From Candidatus Poribacteria bacterium (lineage in GTDB: Bacteria; Poribacteria; WGA-4E; WGA-3G): a DNA stretch of 64,000 nucleotides. The notes under the pieces were generated by a model. It was given only the letters and a program-made list of their open reading frames with translations. It made no database searches and had not been told where the DNA came from. This document shows, in pieces, positions 42,316 through 52,054 of the stretch; within the stretch, counting starts at the first letter, position 1, and each line of letters begins with the position of its first letter. Both the position numbers and the translations under genes were made by a program. Where the stretch lies: NCBI GenBank assembly GCA_022827625.1, contig JAJEIE010000025.1, forward strand, positions 1 through 64,000. The letters run 5' to 3'.

Positions 42316-44757
42316 TTACACAGCAGGTTGGGAGGTAACCGGCATCTCTACGGGAACTTCGGGTTCCACAATCGGCTCTCTGAGTGCTTGTTCCAGCACC
42401 TGCGTCATATCGTTGACCTTGTGAAAACGGATACCCTCCCGAATCTCAGTTGGAATGTCAACTTCGTCCTTTTCGTTATCGCCAGGGATGATGATGTCGA
42501 AAATACCATTGCGATAGGCAGCGAGTGCCTTCTCCTTTAAACCACCGATGGGCAGGACCCTACCACGGAGCGTAATTTCGCCAGTCATAGCGACATCTTT
42601 TCGGACAGATTTTCCTGTAAAGGCAGAAAGTATCGCCGTAGCGACAGTGATACCCGCTGAGGGACCATCTTTCGGGACAGCCCCTTCTGGAATGTGAATG
42701 TGAATATCCTGCTTCTCAAACTGGTTTTTAGAGATGCCAAAGGATTCCGCACGAGATCGGATGTAGGCGACAGCCGTTTGGACCGACTCACGCATCACTT
42801 CCTGAAGTTGCCCGGTCATATTGAGTTTACCTTCGCCAGGCATAGTTGTTGCTTCAACAGAGACGATATCGCCGCCAATCTGGGTCCACACCATTCCTGT
42901 AGCAACGCCGACCTCATCACTCTCCTCAGCCTTCGTACGCGTCCATTTCGCCGGACCGAGATAATCACTCAAATTCGCTGGCGTTATCTCAATATTGAAG
43001 TCAGGTTTATCTTCAGTGACTATTTCTTTCGCTATCTTTCGCATGACAGTCGTAATCGTTCGTTCAAGACTTCGCACCCCAGCTTCGCGCGTGTATTTAT
43101 GAATCATCTCAAAGATGGCTTCGTCTGTGAAGGTGATATTTTTAGACGACAAGCCGTGACGTTCAAGCTGCTTCGGAATGAGTCCATTGGGTGTAAAGGT
43201 TGCGATTTGATGCTTCTCAAAATCAGTGTACCCCGGTAATTCAATGATTTCCATCCGGTCTTCGAGTGCCGGTGGAATGGTGACACGGGTATTTGCCGTT
43301 GTGATGAACATTACATCAGAAAGATCGAAGGCGATATCCATATAGTGATCACGGAAAGTCGCATTCTGTTCCGGATCAAGGACTTCAAGGAGTGCCGAGG
43401 CCGGGTCCCCCCGAAAATCTGAGCTCAGTTTATCAATCTCATCAAGCAGAAACAGCGGATTTTTTGACTTGACGTCCCGGAGTCCTTGGATAATTCGACC
43501 CGGGATTGCGCCGATATAGGTGCGTCTATGCCCACGGATTTCGGCTTCATCTCGAACACCACCGAGCGACATTCTAACGAACTTCCTACCTGTGGCACGA
43601 GCGATTGATTTACCGAGCGAAGTTTTTCCAACGCCTGGGGGACCGACAAGACAGATAATCGGGCCTTTCAGGTGTTTGACGAGTTGCAAAACAGCGAGGT
43701 ACTCAAGAACATTTTCCTTCGGTTTCTCCAAGCCGTAATGGTCCTCATCAAGGATACGTTCAGCCTCAGGAAGATGGAGTTGATGTTCAGTGCTTTCTTT
43801 CCAAGGCAACGCCAGTATCCAATCGACATAAGTGCGGATAACACCGGATTCAGCAGATTGCGGTGGAATCTGTGCAAGCCGCTCCAGTTCCTTGAGTGCT
43901 TTTTCTTCAGCCTCTTCGGACATCCCGGCGTTTTTCACCTGCTCCCGAAGCTCATCAACTTCGGCAATGTCATCGCGACCGAGTTCCTTCTGGATAACCT
44001 TCATTTGTTCCTGCAGGTAAAATTCGCGATGTGTTTTCTGAATAGATTCCCGGACCTGATTGTGAATGTCGTCGCGCAATTCGTTTCGCTCTGAGGCTTC
44101 CTGTAAAAACTGGATGACGAGTTGCAGGCGTTTAATAGGATTAAGCTCATCAATAGTGGCTTGACGCTCCGCGGGTGTAAGGTTCAGAAGTCCGGCGATC
44201 GTATCAGCAAGGTGTCCGGGTTCTTCTTGTTCTGTAATAGCACGTTTGACTTCTTCGGAGGTTAAGACGTGGGATTGCGAGCCTTGCCCTTGGTCTTTCT
44301 GTCGGACTTTTGCGTAATTATTGAAAAGTTTCTTGGCTTCTTTCATCAAAGGTTCGGCAGCATCTGCCAAACCTATCTCCTCATGAACAATCTGGACATC
44401 CGCTTTCAAAAAGTCATCAGTTTTGGTATAGCGGAGAACGATTGCGCGCTGCTCCGCTGCAATAGCGATACGGATAGTGCCATCGCCGGGTTCATAAGAC
44501 TCAATGATATTCGCGACAGCACCAATAGCGTGGAGATGTTCAGGGGTTGCTTCTTCCCCCTCGTCCAGTTCCACTTTTTGATGGAGGAGGAGTATATGCC
44601 GTTTTGAACGCAGGGCAGTATGGGTTGCTGCAACTCCCATTTTACGAGCGACATTCAAAACAGATTTCGTTCTCGGAAAAATAGCGTCAAAATCCGGAGG
44701 CAAATAGATAACGGGTAAGCTCACCGTTTCATATTCTTTTGTTGCTGTCGAGTTCAT
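42316..44757 (-). CDS. lon: ATP-dependent protease Lon
   Basis: The 813-residue Lon degrades misfolded and regulatory proteins in the cytoplasm. It has the N-terminal LON domain ([19 protein letters not shown], about 14-32), the AAA+ module with Walker [13 protein letters not shown] (about 370) and a protease domain with catalytic Ser700 in PKDGPSAG and Lys743 in GLKEKALAA. The Ser-Lys spacing of 43 equals that of E. coli Lon. AAGGAT lies before the ATG. No heat-shock operator such as CIRCE is seen upstream. Confidence 0.97.
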   Translation of the reverse strand: MNSTATKEYETVSLPVIYLPPDFDAIFPRTKSVLNVARKMGVAATHTALRSKRHILLLHQKVELDEGEEATPEHLHAIGAVANIIESYEPGDGTIRIAIAAEQRAIVLRYTKTDDFLKADVQIVHEEIGLADAAEPLMKEAKKLFNNYAKVRQKDQGQGSQSHVLTSEEVKRAITEQEEPGHLADTIAGLLNLTPAERQATIDELNPIKRLQLVIQFLQEASERNELRDDIHNQVRESIQKTHREFYLQEQMKVIQKELGRDDIAEVDELREQVKNAGMSEEAEEKALKELERLAQIPPQSAESGVIRTYVDWILALPWKESTEHQLHLPEAERILDEDHYGLEKPKENVLEYLAVLQLVKHLKGPIICLVGPPGVGKTSLGKSIARATGRKFVRMSLGGVRDEAEIRGHRRTYIGAIPGRIIQGLRDVKSKNPLFLLDEIDKLSSDFRGDPASALLEVLDPEQNATFRDHYMDIAFDLSDVMFITTANTRVTIPPALEDRMEIIELPGYTDFEKHQIATFTPNGLIPKQLERHGLSSKNITFTDEAIFEMIHKYTREAGVRSLERTITTVMRKIAKEIVTEDKPDFNIEITPANLSDYLGPAKWTRTKAEESDEVGVATGMVWTQIGGDIVSVEATTMPGEGKLNMTGQLQEVMRESVQTAVAYIRSRAESFGISKNQFEKQDIHIHIPEGAVPKDGPSAGITVATAILSAFTGKSVRKDVAMTGEITLRGRVLPIGGLKEKALAAYRNGIFDIIIPGDNEKDEVDIPTEIREGIRFHKVNDMTQVLEQALREPIVEPEVPVEMPVTSQPAV

Positions 44758-44771
44758 GATTTTTATCCTTT

Positions 44772-44988
44772 TTGGTTATCGGTTATCAGTTGAAATCAAC
44801 GGTATGAATGCCTTGAATCAGAATCAAAATCAAAATCAACGGTATGAAGTGCTTATGCGCTTCAAATCAACGGTGTTCATGCCGTGTGGCATGAACCGAG
44901 TTGTCGGTTAAGGCGTTGTGGCAGTTACGAACGTTTTCCCTCTCACAAAAATCTCTCGTCCGAACACCGATAACTGAAGACCAATAAC
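44772..44988. repeat. Composite fold-back repeat with three ATCAACGGT units
   Basis: ATCAACGGT occurs at about 44808, 44837 and 44866. The second is followed by the hairpin GAAGTGC-ttat-GCGCTTC (44847-44864) and the third by GTTCATGCC-gtgt-GGCATGAAC (44876-44897). Heptamer words (GGTTATCGGTTATCAGTTG, and GATAACTGAAGACCAATAACC) enclose the whole. It lies between lon and clpX. Confidence 0.65.
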
Positions 44989-44990
44989 CC

Positions 44991-46505
44991 TTAAGCAGTT
45001 TTAAGTTCTTCGGATTTTCTGTAGATAAGTTGCGGTGGCTTATGGTTACGGACAGAGTCCTCAGTAATATGACAGGCTTCAACATCTTCAAGTGAAGGGA
45101 GGCGATAGAGCGTATCAAGCATAATTTTTTCAAAGACGGCTCTTAATCCGCGCGCCCCTGTTTCGCGTTCAATCACTTCATCAGCAATAGCAGTTAACGC
45201 CGCATCGGTTACATGAAACTCCACGCCCTCGTAAGCTAAGAGGTGATGATATTGTTTGACAAGCGCGTTCTTTGGCTCCGTAAGAATGCGAATTAACGCT
45301 GGCGCATCCAATTCGTGGAGGGTTGTAACAATCGGGAGCCGACCAATCAACTCTGGTATAAAACCGTATTTAATGAGATCTTTGGGCGTTGCCTGTGCCA
45401 GGAGTTCATGAATTTTGATCTCATCCTTGGATTGTATAACAGTCCCGAAGCCGATACTCTGTTTGCCGAGTCTATCCTTAACCGCTTTTTCTAATCCAAT
45501 AAAAGTCCCACCGCAGATAAACAAGACTCTACTGGTATTGACCTCAATCATCTCTTGGTGTGGATGCTTCCGCCCCCCGCGTGGGGGGACATTTGCAGTG
45601 GTGCCTTCGAGAATCTTAAGCAATGCTTGCTGAACCCCTTCACCAGAGACATCACGAGTAATTGAAGGGTTCTCGGATTTACGCGTAATTTTATCAATTT
45701 CATCAATATAAATGATACCAGTTTCGGCGCGCGCGACATCACCATCCGCCGCTTGCACCAATTTCAAGATAATATTCTCAACGTCTTCACCAACATAACC
45801 CGCTTCAGTCAACGTTGTTGCATCCGTAATAGCGAAGGGTACATCTAAAACCTTAGCGAGCGTCTGAGCGAGTAGCGTTTTTCCTGTCCCTGTTGGACCG
45901 ATGAGTAAGATATTACTTTTGTCTAATTCAACTTCATCTGTAGTTTCGCCGTGATGTAGACGCTTATAGTGATTATAAACAGCGACAGATAAACTTTTTT
46001 TCGCCTGCTCTTGCCCTATTACATATTCATCAAGTTTCGTTTTTATTTCTTTAGGTGAAGGTGGTTTTGAGAGTGTTTCTTGTTGAGCCTGTGCTTGGGA
46101 GCGAGTTGTGCTTTCAGGGTCTGTCTCGTGTCGTCCGCTGCTCTGTCTTCTTGTCCGTCTCTGCTGCTCGCTGCTAGCACCGTGGGGTTCCTGGCGATCT
46201 TTTCCCATCGACATATCAAGACTACTATCTGGGTTTTGATGGGCGAGGAGGTCGTTACAGACAGTGATACACTCAGCAAGACATTTCTCACAGATGTCTG
46301 CTTCAAGTCCATTAAAGAGTCTTTCGACTTGGGTATTATTGCGTCTACAAAAGGCACAGGTCGCGTCTTCGGTAGTGGAGGCGGATAACCGGACAATACA
46401 TTCAACGCAAATATTCGCTTCCCTACCTTGAAGGAGACGTCGAACTTGCGTACTATCGCGTTGACAGAAAGAACAGAACAACTCACGCTGGATGGATTCT
46501 GACAT
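44991..46505 (-). CDS. clpX: ClpX unfoldase with two N-terminal zinc-binding domains
   Basis: This is the AAA+ unfoldase of the ClpXP protease. The AAA+ core is normal: Walker A GPTGTGKT (203-210), Walker [10 protein letters not shown] (about 265), and the SIGFGTV loop (about 345) that docks on ClpP. At 504 residues it is about 80 longer than E. coli ClpX because the zinc-binding domain is doubled: Cys11/14/33/36 and Cys50/53/72/75. A 60-residue Ser/Gln/Arg-rich linker follows. AGGGGAG supports the ATG. It lies just downstream of clpP, as usual. Confidence 0.96.
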   Translation of the reverse strand: MSESIQRELFCSFCQRDSTQVRRLLQGREANICVECIVRLSASTTEDATCAFCRRNNTQVERLFNGLEADICEKCLAECITVCNDLLAHQNPDSSLDMSMGKDRQEPHGASSEQQRRTRRQSSGRHETDPESTTRSQAQAQQETLSKPPSPKEIKTKLDEYVIGQEQAKKSLSVAVYNHYKRLHHGETTDEVELDKSNILLIGPTGTGKTLLAQTLAKVLDVPFAITDATTLTEAGYVGEDVENIILKLVQAADGDVARAETGIIYIDEIDKITRKSENPSITRDVSGEGVQQALLKILEGTTANVPPRGGRKHPHQEMIEVNTSRVLFICGGTFIGLEKAVKDRLGKQSIGFGTVIQSKDEIKIHELLAQATPKDLIKYGFIPELIGRLPIVTTLHELDAPALIRILTEPKNALVKQYHHLLAYEGVEFHVTDAALTAIADEVIERETGARGLRAVFEKIMLDTLYRLPSLEDVEACHITEDSVRNHKPPQLIYRKSEELKTA

Positions 46506-46647
46506 ACAGATTTCTCCCCTTTATTAGCTGTCAGGTCGCTGCCCTTTCAGCAGTCAGAGAAAAAGCAGTGTGGTTAAAGTGAACTAAAGTTGTTGGAACA
46601 CAAACTCAACTTTACGGACTTTAGAACCCTTTCAACTTGCGAACTTT

Positions 46648-47247
46648 CTACGATTCTGTAGCACGTTGGGAAACAACTTGGTCAACCAAACCGTATTCAA
46701 GTGCCTGTTCGGCAGTCATATAAAAATCTCTATCGGCATCGGTAGCGATTTTCTCAACGTCTTGACCGGTATGTTCGGCTAAAATTGCATAAAGCCGATC
46801 GCGTTCCTGTAGAATTTCGTTTGCATGGATACTAATGTCGGAGGCTTGCCCGCCAATGCCACTCGCCATGGGTTGGTGAATGAGTGCCTTTGCGTGGGGT
46901 AGCGCGTAGCGTTTGCCCGGCGCACCCGCAGCGAGTAAGATCGCGCCCATACTATAGGCTCTCCCCAAACACCAAGTTTGTACATCCGCTTTGATGTACC
47001 GCATTGTATCGTAGATTGCCAAACCGGCAGAAACAGAACCCCCCGGCGTGTTAATATAGAGTACAATGTCAGCATCAGGATCCTTTCCCTCAAGGAAAAG
47101 CATCTGTGCCGTTACGATGTTTGCAACGGCATCATCATCAATCGGTGTCCCAATCATGATAATACGGTCTTCAAGCAGGCGAGAATAGATATCATAAGAG
47201 CGTTCGCCTCGGCTCGTCTGTTCAACAACGACAGGTATCAGATTCAT
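46648..47247 (-). CDS. clpP: ATP-dependent Clp protease proteolytic subunit
   Basis: The 199-residue serine protease forms the 14-subunit chamber fed by ClpX. The catalytic triad is Ser99 in AYSMGA, His124 in LIHQP and Asp174 in ADRDFYM. The N-terminus [23 protein letters not shown] is typical of the mature form, and the length is normal. The gene order tig-clpP-clpX-lon is the classic one. A fold-back repeat lies on each side. Confidence 0.97.
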   Translation of the reverse strand: MNLIPVVVEQTSRGERSYDIYSRLLEDRIIMIGTPIDDDAVANIVTAQMLFLEGKDPDADIVLYINTPGGSVSAGLAIYDTMRYIKADVQTWCLGRAYSMGAILLAAGAPGKRYALPHAKALIHQPMASGIGGQASDISIHANEILQERDRLYAILAEHTGQDVEKIATDADRDFYMTAEQALEYGLVDQVVSQRATES

Positions 47248-47257
47248 ATTTTTAGGG

Positions 47258-47364
47258 TTGTCGGTTAAGAGTTATAAGTTCTTAGTTATAAGTTTTTAGT
47301 TAAAATGGACATCTCTTAACTAACCACTAACAACTAACCACCGATAACTGAAAACTGATAACTA
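47258..47364. repeat. Heptamer fold-back repeat (copy 7)
   Basis: GGTTGTCGGTTAAGAGTTATAAGTTCTTAGTTATAAG-type words are followed by complements (TTAACTAACCACTAACAACTAACC and GATAACTGAAAACTGATAAC). It sits between tig and clpP. Confidence 0.65.
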
Positions 47365-47368
47365 TTCT

Positions 47369-48688
47369 TTAGGTAATGATAAGCGACTGTTTGGCAGAGG
47401 CACGCTGAATCAGGAACTGATAGATTTTTTCGTGTTGTAGCTGCCCCCGGAAATCCTCCAATCGATTGCTTGATTTGAGAAGTGCCGCATATTTTTGAGC
47501 GTCTCGATTTTGTTGCTCAGCGGCGCGTCGAATCTCGTACTCCAGTTCATCATCGGATACGAAAATGCCTTCTTTCTCAGCGATAGTCTCAAAAATCCAT
47601 GACTGCTTCGTTTGCTGAATGACATCTTTGCGCAATTCATCAGGCAGCGTCTCCAGGTCAATTCCAGCCTCTTCGGGCGTTCTCTGTTCGTTTTCCAACT
47701 GCCGTTGGAGGTTCTGAAGTGTCTGTTGCACATACTGATCCACTAAAGGTTGAGGAATAGCGATATCGATTTTTTCAATGAGTTGCGTCAATAACTCCGC
47801 CTTTTGTTTGTCAACGTGTATAGTGGTTTCCTCTTCAACGAGGTTGTTCCATATTAACCCATAGAGTTGAGAGTAGTTTTCATATCCCAAATCTTTCGCA
47901 AACTCATCATCTAAATCGGGAAGATGCTTCTGCGTGATAGCATGCAGTGTAATTTCATAGCGGGCAGATTTTCCTGCGAGGTCTGGGTTACTGTGTTCTT
48001 GCGGAAAATCAATATCCACGGATTTGGTATTCCCAATTTGCATACCATGCAACGCCTGCTCAAGTTTTTCGTGTATCGCTCCGACCCCGAGTTCTATATC
48101 AACATCTTGTCGCGATTCAGGGTCAACGCGCTGACCGTCGAGTAAGCATTCCCAATCTATACGAACACAATCTTGTTCTTCCACGGGGCGTTCAATATCA
48201 AGGGGTTCGTAAGTGGCAGATTGCGCTTGCAGTCGTGTAATATAGGCGTCAACATCTTCGCGCGGCACATCAACGGGATTTTTATCGGTTTCAAGTTCGT
48301 CGTAATTGGGGAGATGGATATTGGGTCGGATATCAACTGTCGCTGAAAACGTGAGCGATTCATTTTCTTTAACTTGCAATTCGTTGAGGGGTGGCTCAAA
48401 AATAGGCTGTGAAAGCGGATTGAGTCTTTCTCTATCAATAGCGTCTTCGTAAGCAGGCACGATGAGATATCGGACGGCTTCGCTACTGACATATTCGGGG
48501 TATCGAGATTTAAGGATCGTTACAGGGACGCGCCCTTTGCGGAAACCGGGAATAGAGACTTGTGACCGCAACGTCTCATAAGTTTCTGCCAACGCCGTGT
48601 TAACGTCTTCAGAAGGGACCTCTATATTCAGACGCACGCGTGTGGCATCTAACCTTTCAGTTTGAACTTTCAAGTCTTTTGTCCTCAT
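47369..48688 (-). CDS. tig: Trigger factor chaperone
   Basis: The 439-residue ribosome-bound peptidyl-prolyl isomerase/chaperone has the ribosome-docking signature SIPGFRKGRVP (about 47-57 of the frame). A weak FKBP-type centre follows (DCVRIDWECLLDGQ, about 171-184), and then the helical C-terminal arms (about 260-430). Length and order match Tig. The ATG at 48688 begins the typical MRTKDLKVQTERLD; a GTG three codons upstream is possible. It is first in the tig-clpP-clpX-lon set. Confidence 0.94.
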   Translation of the reverse strand: MRTKDLKVQTERLDATRVRLNIEVPSEDVNTALAETYETLRSQVSIPGFRKGRVPVTILKSRYPEYVSSEAVRYLIVPAYEDAIDRERLNPLSQPIFEPPLNELQVKENESLTFSATVDIRPNIHLPNYDELETDKNPVDVPREDVDAYITRLQAQSATYEPLDIERPVEEQDCVRIDWECLLDGQRVDPESRQDVDIELGVGAIHEKLEQALHGMQIGNTKSVDIDFPQEHSNPDLAGKSARYEITLHAITQKHLPDLDDEFAKDLGYENYSQLYGLIWNNLVEEETTIHVDKQKAELLTQLIEKIDIAIPQPLVDQYVQQTLQNLQRQLENEQRTPEEAGIDLETLPDELRKDVIQQTKQSWIFETIAEKEGIFVSDDELEYEIRRAAEQQNRDAQKYAALLKSSNRLEDFRGQLQHEKIYQFLIQRASAKQSLIIT

Positions 48689-48745
48689 ACCGAGCACTCA
48701 CAGCCCGGATACTTCTTTAAATCACTGGCTAAAAATCTGCGACTA

Positions 48746-48830
48746 TGGGCGAGGAGGGACTTGAACCCTCACGAGGCGTAACCCCAATAGATCCTAAGTC
48801 TATCCTGTCTACCAATTCCAGCACCCGCCC
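48746..48830 (-). tRNA. tRNA-Leu (anticodon UAG)
   Basis: This is an 85-nt class II tRNA with a long variable arm. The acceptor GGGCGGG-type stem pairs with the 3' end CTCGCCC, discriminator A. The anticodon stem ATAGA/TCTAT encloses CTTAGGA. CCA is not encoded. It is the last of five tRNAs on this strand. Confidence 0.94.
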
Positions 48831-48866
48831 AAATTTTGCCTTACATTCGTCCAATATTATAAGCGA

Positions 48867-48939
48867 TGCGCCGTGAAGGAATCGAACCTTCAACCGCCTG
48901 ATTAAGAGTCAGATGCTCTGCCAATTGAGCTAACGGCGC
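48867..48939 (-). tRNA. tRNA-Lys (anticodon CUU)
   Basis: A 73-nt tRNA with acceptor GCGCCGT/ACGGCGC and discriminator A. The anticodon loop CTCTTAA lies on a CTGA/TCAG stem. D and T arms (TTAGCTCAATTGGCAGAGC, GGTTCGATTCC) are regular. Confidence 0.95.
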
Positions 48940-49031
48940 GCCTGCTCAGCGTCCTTATTACTGGAGCGGGTCTCTACAAGCATTGCTCTTAACTTGTGAC
49001 GTACTGGGTCTCTCAGCCTTTACATTAATAA

Positions 49032-49105
49032 TGCGCCGCGGAGGAACCGCACCTTCAACGCCTCCCGATGCCCGTATACTACCGAACCCTTTACCCAGTG
49101 ATAGA
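49032..49105 (-). pseudogene. Decayed tRNA-like sequence
   Basis: The 3' third on the minus strand (TTGAAGGTGCGGTTCCTCCG and the following CGGCGCA) closely resembles the T arm and acceptor of the neighbouring tRNA-Lys. No matching 5' acceptor strand or intact anticodon arm can be found. A tRNA remnant within the cluster is likely. Confidence 0.5.
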
Positions 49106-49127
49106 CAGGCCACCGAATACGAATGAG

Positions 49128-49200
49128 GGTGGATGATGGGATTTGAACCCACGACCACTTGATCCACAGTCAAGTGCTCTACCCCTGAGCTACATCCACC
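49128..49200 (-). tRNA. tRNA-His (anticodon GUG)
   Basis: Acceptor GTGGATG/CATCCAC with the extra G(-1) opposite discriminator C, the identity mark of tRNA-His. The anticodon stem CTTGA/TCAAG encloses CTGTGGA. The T arm is GTGGGTTCAAATCCCAT. The gene is 73 nt with G(-1). Confidence 0.96.
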
Positions 49201-49233
49201 ACATTTTGATTGTGCTTTTAGCAGTATGAAAAG

Positions 49234-49307
<74 letters not shown>

Positions 49308-49336
49308 TTGTGTTAGAAATCTTATTCTGTTTTGAA

Positions 49337-49412
<76 letters not shown>

Positions 49413-49521
49413 AACATCTATCTGCAGTCTATAATTACAAGCAACACCCGCAAAACTAAAGACTCCATTCGTTAGTGTAATGGGCATTTACAAGTTAAAC
49501 TGTATCTTTTTTAGTCTTTAA

Positions 49522-49550
49522 ATTATACATCATTTTTTTGGGTCTGTCAA
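49522..49550 (-). promoter_or_regulatory. Predicted sigma70-type promoter of the tRNA cluster
   Basis: On the minus strand a perfect TTGACA, a 17-base spacer and a perfect TATAAT stand upstream of tRNA-Pro(UGG). This is the closest match to consensus in the window, as expected for stable RNA. Confidence 0.85.
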
Positions 49551-49660
49551 GTTAAATACAAAAATTCTTGTCTTTTTCTGAGACCCATGCTAATATAATA
49601 GACATCGGAAAACGAATAGTTACAAGTTCACTGACTTGTCCTCTGAAACCCACAGCAATA

Positions 49661-50560
49661 ATGCTTACACCACAATTCCTGAAACAACTTGATCCCTTCT
49701 ACATCCGCTCGAAACATTCATTTCGAGGAAAACTCAGAGGCGAACGGCGAAGCCTTAATCGTGGGACTGGTATGGAATTCGCCGATCATCGGGTTTACGA
49801 ACCAGGTGACGACCTCCGGTATGTCGATTGGAACATTTACGCGCGCCTCGGTAGGCTCTTCATCAAACTTCATCATACTGATGAGGACTTACCCCTCGTT
49901 CTCCTTCTTGACAGCAGCCGATCCATGGAATTCGGCACACCGACGAAGTTAACCTGTGCCAAGCAGGTTGCCGCAGCACTCGGCTATATAGCGTTAGCGC
50001 ACGCAGACAGCGTTGCAGTTTATACCTGTGCTGAACGCCTCTCGTTAAGGCTACCCCCTATATCCGGCAAATCGCAATTCTCACGACTCACAAGGGCAAT
50101 TACAGCCATTGCAGCAGATGGACATACACGATTGACAGCGTGCCTCAAGCAACTTCCGATGTATCAACGACACCGTGGCGTGGTAGTTATTCTTTCCGAT
50201 TTTTTGGATCCGAATAGTTACACAACAGGCTTTAAATTGCTCAGCGGACACGGATTTTCACTCACAGCCATTCACATGGTAAGTCCAGAGGAAATAGATC
50301 CGCAAACATACTTGGAAAATGCAGCTACAGGCAATGATTGGCTGATGGAAGATGCTGAGACCGGCGAAACGAAGGCGATTACAATCAATACTGAAATCCT
50401 AACGCAATACCAAACCCAACAGCAAGCCTTCTGCGATAATTTACAACATTTCTGTACCGACCAAGGTATCGGTTATGTCCAATTAAAAACCGATACACCG
50501 ATCGAAACCTTTGTTCTGGAGGAACTCCACAGAACCGGTTTGATCCAGAGAAACCGATGA
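49661..50560 (+). CDS. DUF58 domain protein
   Basis: The 299-residue cytoplasmic protein has the DUF58 signature GTGMEFADHRVYEPGDDLRYVDWNIYARLG (about 38-67). A von Willebrand A-like region with a DSSRSMEFG MIDAS-type stretch (about 87-95) and VVVILSDFLDP (about 182-192) follows. DUF58 proteins usually accompany MoxR ATPases and take part in complex assembly, but no MoxR is adjacent. The ATG at 49661 begins the conserved part; a TTG at 49568 would lie in the promoter region. Confidence 0.88.
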   Translation: MLTPQFLKQLDPFYIRSKHSFRGKLRGERRSLNRGTGMEFADHRVYEPGDDLRYVDWNIYARLGRLFIKLHHTDEDLPLVLLLDSSRSMEFGTPTKLTCAKQVAAALGYIALAHADSVAVYTCAERLSLRLPPISGKSQFSRLTRAITAIAADGHTRLTACLKQLPMYQRHRGVVVILSDFLDPNSYTTGFKLLSGHGFSLTAIHMVSPEEIDPQTYLENAATGNDWLMEDAETGETKAITINTEILTQYQTQQQAFCDNLQHFCTDQGIGYVQLKTDTPIETFVLEELHRTGLIQRNR

Positions 50561-50601
50561 TTAATTCTGGGGATAAGTAAGGGGCTGCAAGTCATCCAAA
50601 A

Positions 50602-51780
50602 TTGAACAATCCAAAATTTAGTCGCACCTCGTTGATTCTTCCGCTTTACATTCCAGCATTTCTACTGTCGACAGGTGCCGGCATTGTTTTACCAACGCTT
50701 TCCATTTATGTAAAATCGTTTGAACTCTCCTATACACTAACGACTGTTGTCCTTGCTGTCGGCGTGATTGGAAACATTCCAGCAGGTATCTTGGTGGAAC
50801 GCCTCGGTCGCAAACCGTCAATGCTGCTGGGGCTGGTAATGATAGGGGTGTCAACTCTTGGGATGGGGATAGCGACGAATTTCTTCCAACTCATCGGTGC
50901 CCAATTAGTTGGGGGTATCGGAAATGCGTTGTGGATGCTCGCTCGGCATGCCTACATGACAGATGTCATTCCAATAGCAAATCGTGGGAGAGCGATTGCG
51001 CTGTTTGGCGGTGTAAATCGGATGGGCACTTTCGCCGGACAGTTCTGTTCTGTTTTTCTTGGGGTGAATCTCCGACTTCCGTTCTTCATCTTTGCCGGTA
51101 TTGTGGTGTTAAACTTTGTCCTCTGTCTCTTTTTCATTCCAGAAACACGGCGTTCCACAAATCAAACCGCTGGTAAAAAGCTTCCGTATCTTAGACATCT
51201 ACTCGAAATATCGCGTCAACACGCCCGACTCCTCGCGACTGCTGGTGTGGGGCAGGTATGTGTACAGACGCTGCGGCGGGGTTGCAACATCATTATTCCG
51301 CTTTATGCTGACGAGGTCGTTGGGTTAACAACACAGCAGGTCCGATCGGTAGTTATGATCTCCTCAGCGGTGGACATGTCAATGTTCCCGATTGCTGGTT
51401 ACATGATGGATCGATTTGGTCGAAGATTCGCGACGGTACCAGGGGTTTGCGTTTTTGCCACCGGAATGGTGTTGATGTCGTTTACGGGGACATTCACTTG
51501 GTTGCTGCTCGCAGCGGTCTTCATGCGAATGGGCAACGGTATCGCTTCAGGGACAATGATGACGCTCGGGGCGGACCTCGCGCCACGCGAGGGAACTGGT
51601 GAGTTCTTAGGGCTGTGGCGGCTGACGGGGGATTTTGGCGGCTCGGCAGGACCGGTTATTGTTGGTAACCTTGCTGATTTGTTTGGGTTGAGTTATTCTG
51701 GTTTCGCCTTAGGGGGCATCGGCTATCTCGCAGTTGGCATCTTTCTCTGGCTGGTACCGGAGACGCTGAAAAAAGAATAA
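50602..51780 (+). CDS. MFS transporter
   Basis: The 392-residue protein has 12 predicted membrane helices and the motif-A loop GILVERLGRKPSMLLG (about 58-73), repeated in weaker form as GYMMDRFGRRFATVPG in the second half. The substrate cannot be told; drug or metabolite efflux is common for this shape. It uses a TTG start, 42 bases after the DUF58 gene, with a weak AAGGGG site at long distance. The nearest in-frame ATG would remove the first helix region. Confidence 0.87.
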   Translation: MNNPKFSRTSLILPLYIPAFLLSTGAGIVLPTLSIYVKSFELSYTLTTVVLAVGVIGNIPAGILVERLGRKPSMLLGLVMIGVSTLGMGIATNFFQLIGAQLVGGIGNALWMLARHAYMTDVIPIANRGRAIALFGGVNRMGTFAGQFCSVFLGVNLRLPFFIFAGIVVLNFVLCLFFIPETRRSTNQTAGKKLPYLRHLLEISRQHARLLATAGVGQVCVQTLRRGCNIIIPLYADEVVGLTTQQVRSVVMISSAVDMSMFPIAGYMMDRFGRRFATVPGVCVFATGMVLMSFTGTFTWLLLAAVFMRMGNGIASGTMMTLGADLAPREGTGEFLGLWRLTGDFGGSAGPVIVGNLADLFGLSYSGFALGGIGYLAVGIFLWLVPETLKKE

Positions 51781-51796
51781 CGAGCACTATTTAAGA

Positions 51797-51881
51797 TGCC
51801 GGGAAAGGGGCTCGAACCCTTACGCGCGTAATGCACACTAGACCCTGAACCTAGCCTGTCTACCAATTCCAGCATCCCGGC
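51797..51881 (-). tRNA. tRNA-Leu (anticodon CAG)
   Basis: An 85-nt class II tRNA with acceptor GCCGGGA/TCCCGGC and discriminator A. The anticodon loop TTCAGGG lies on a CTAGG/TCTAG stem. The long variable arm TGTGCATTACGCGCG is typical of leucine tRNAs. Confidence 0.94.
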
Positions 51882-51891
51882 AAGCAATTAT

Positions 51892-51921
51892 AGTATACTC
51901 TAAATTCATGTCTGTTGTCAA
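51892..51921 (-). promoter_or_regulatory. Predicted sigma70-type promoter of tRNA-Leu(CAG)
   Basis: On the minus strand TTGACA, an 18-base spacer and TATACT end 10 bases before the tRNA. It is divergent from the LamG promoter 25 bases away. Confidence 0.7.
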
Positions 51922-51945
51922 ATTAAATCCGAGACAGAATTAAAC

Positions 51946-51975
51946 TTGCAATGTACTTGACAAATCCAATACAAT
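51946..51975 (+). promoter_or_regulatory. Predicted promoter of the LamG gene
   Basis: TTGCAA, an 18-base spacer and TACAAT. It lies 80 bases before the ATG at 52055. A TTGACA at 51957 is an alternative -35 box, but its spacing is poor. Confidence 0.5.
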
Positions 51976-52054
51976 TAACGCACCAATTACATTTCTGCCA
52001 GTGGGGCAATCTGTAGTTACATCTCTGGGCACAATACAAAAGGAGCGTAAACCC

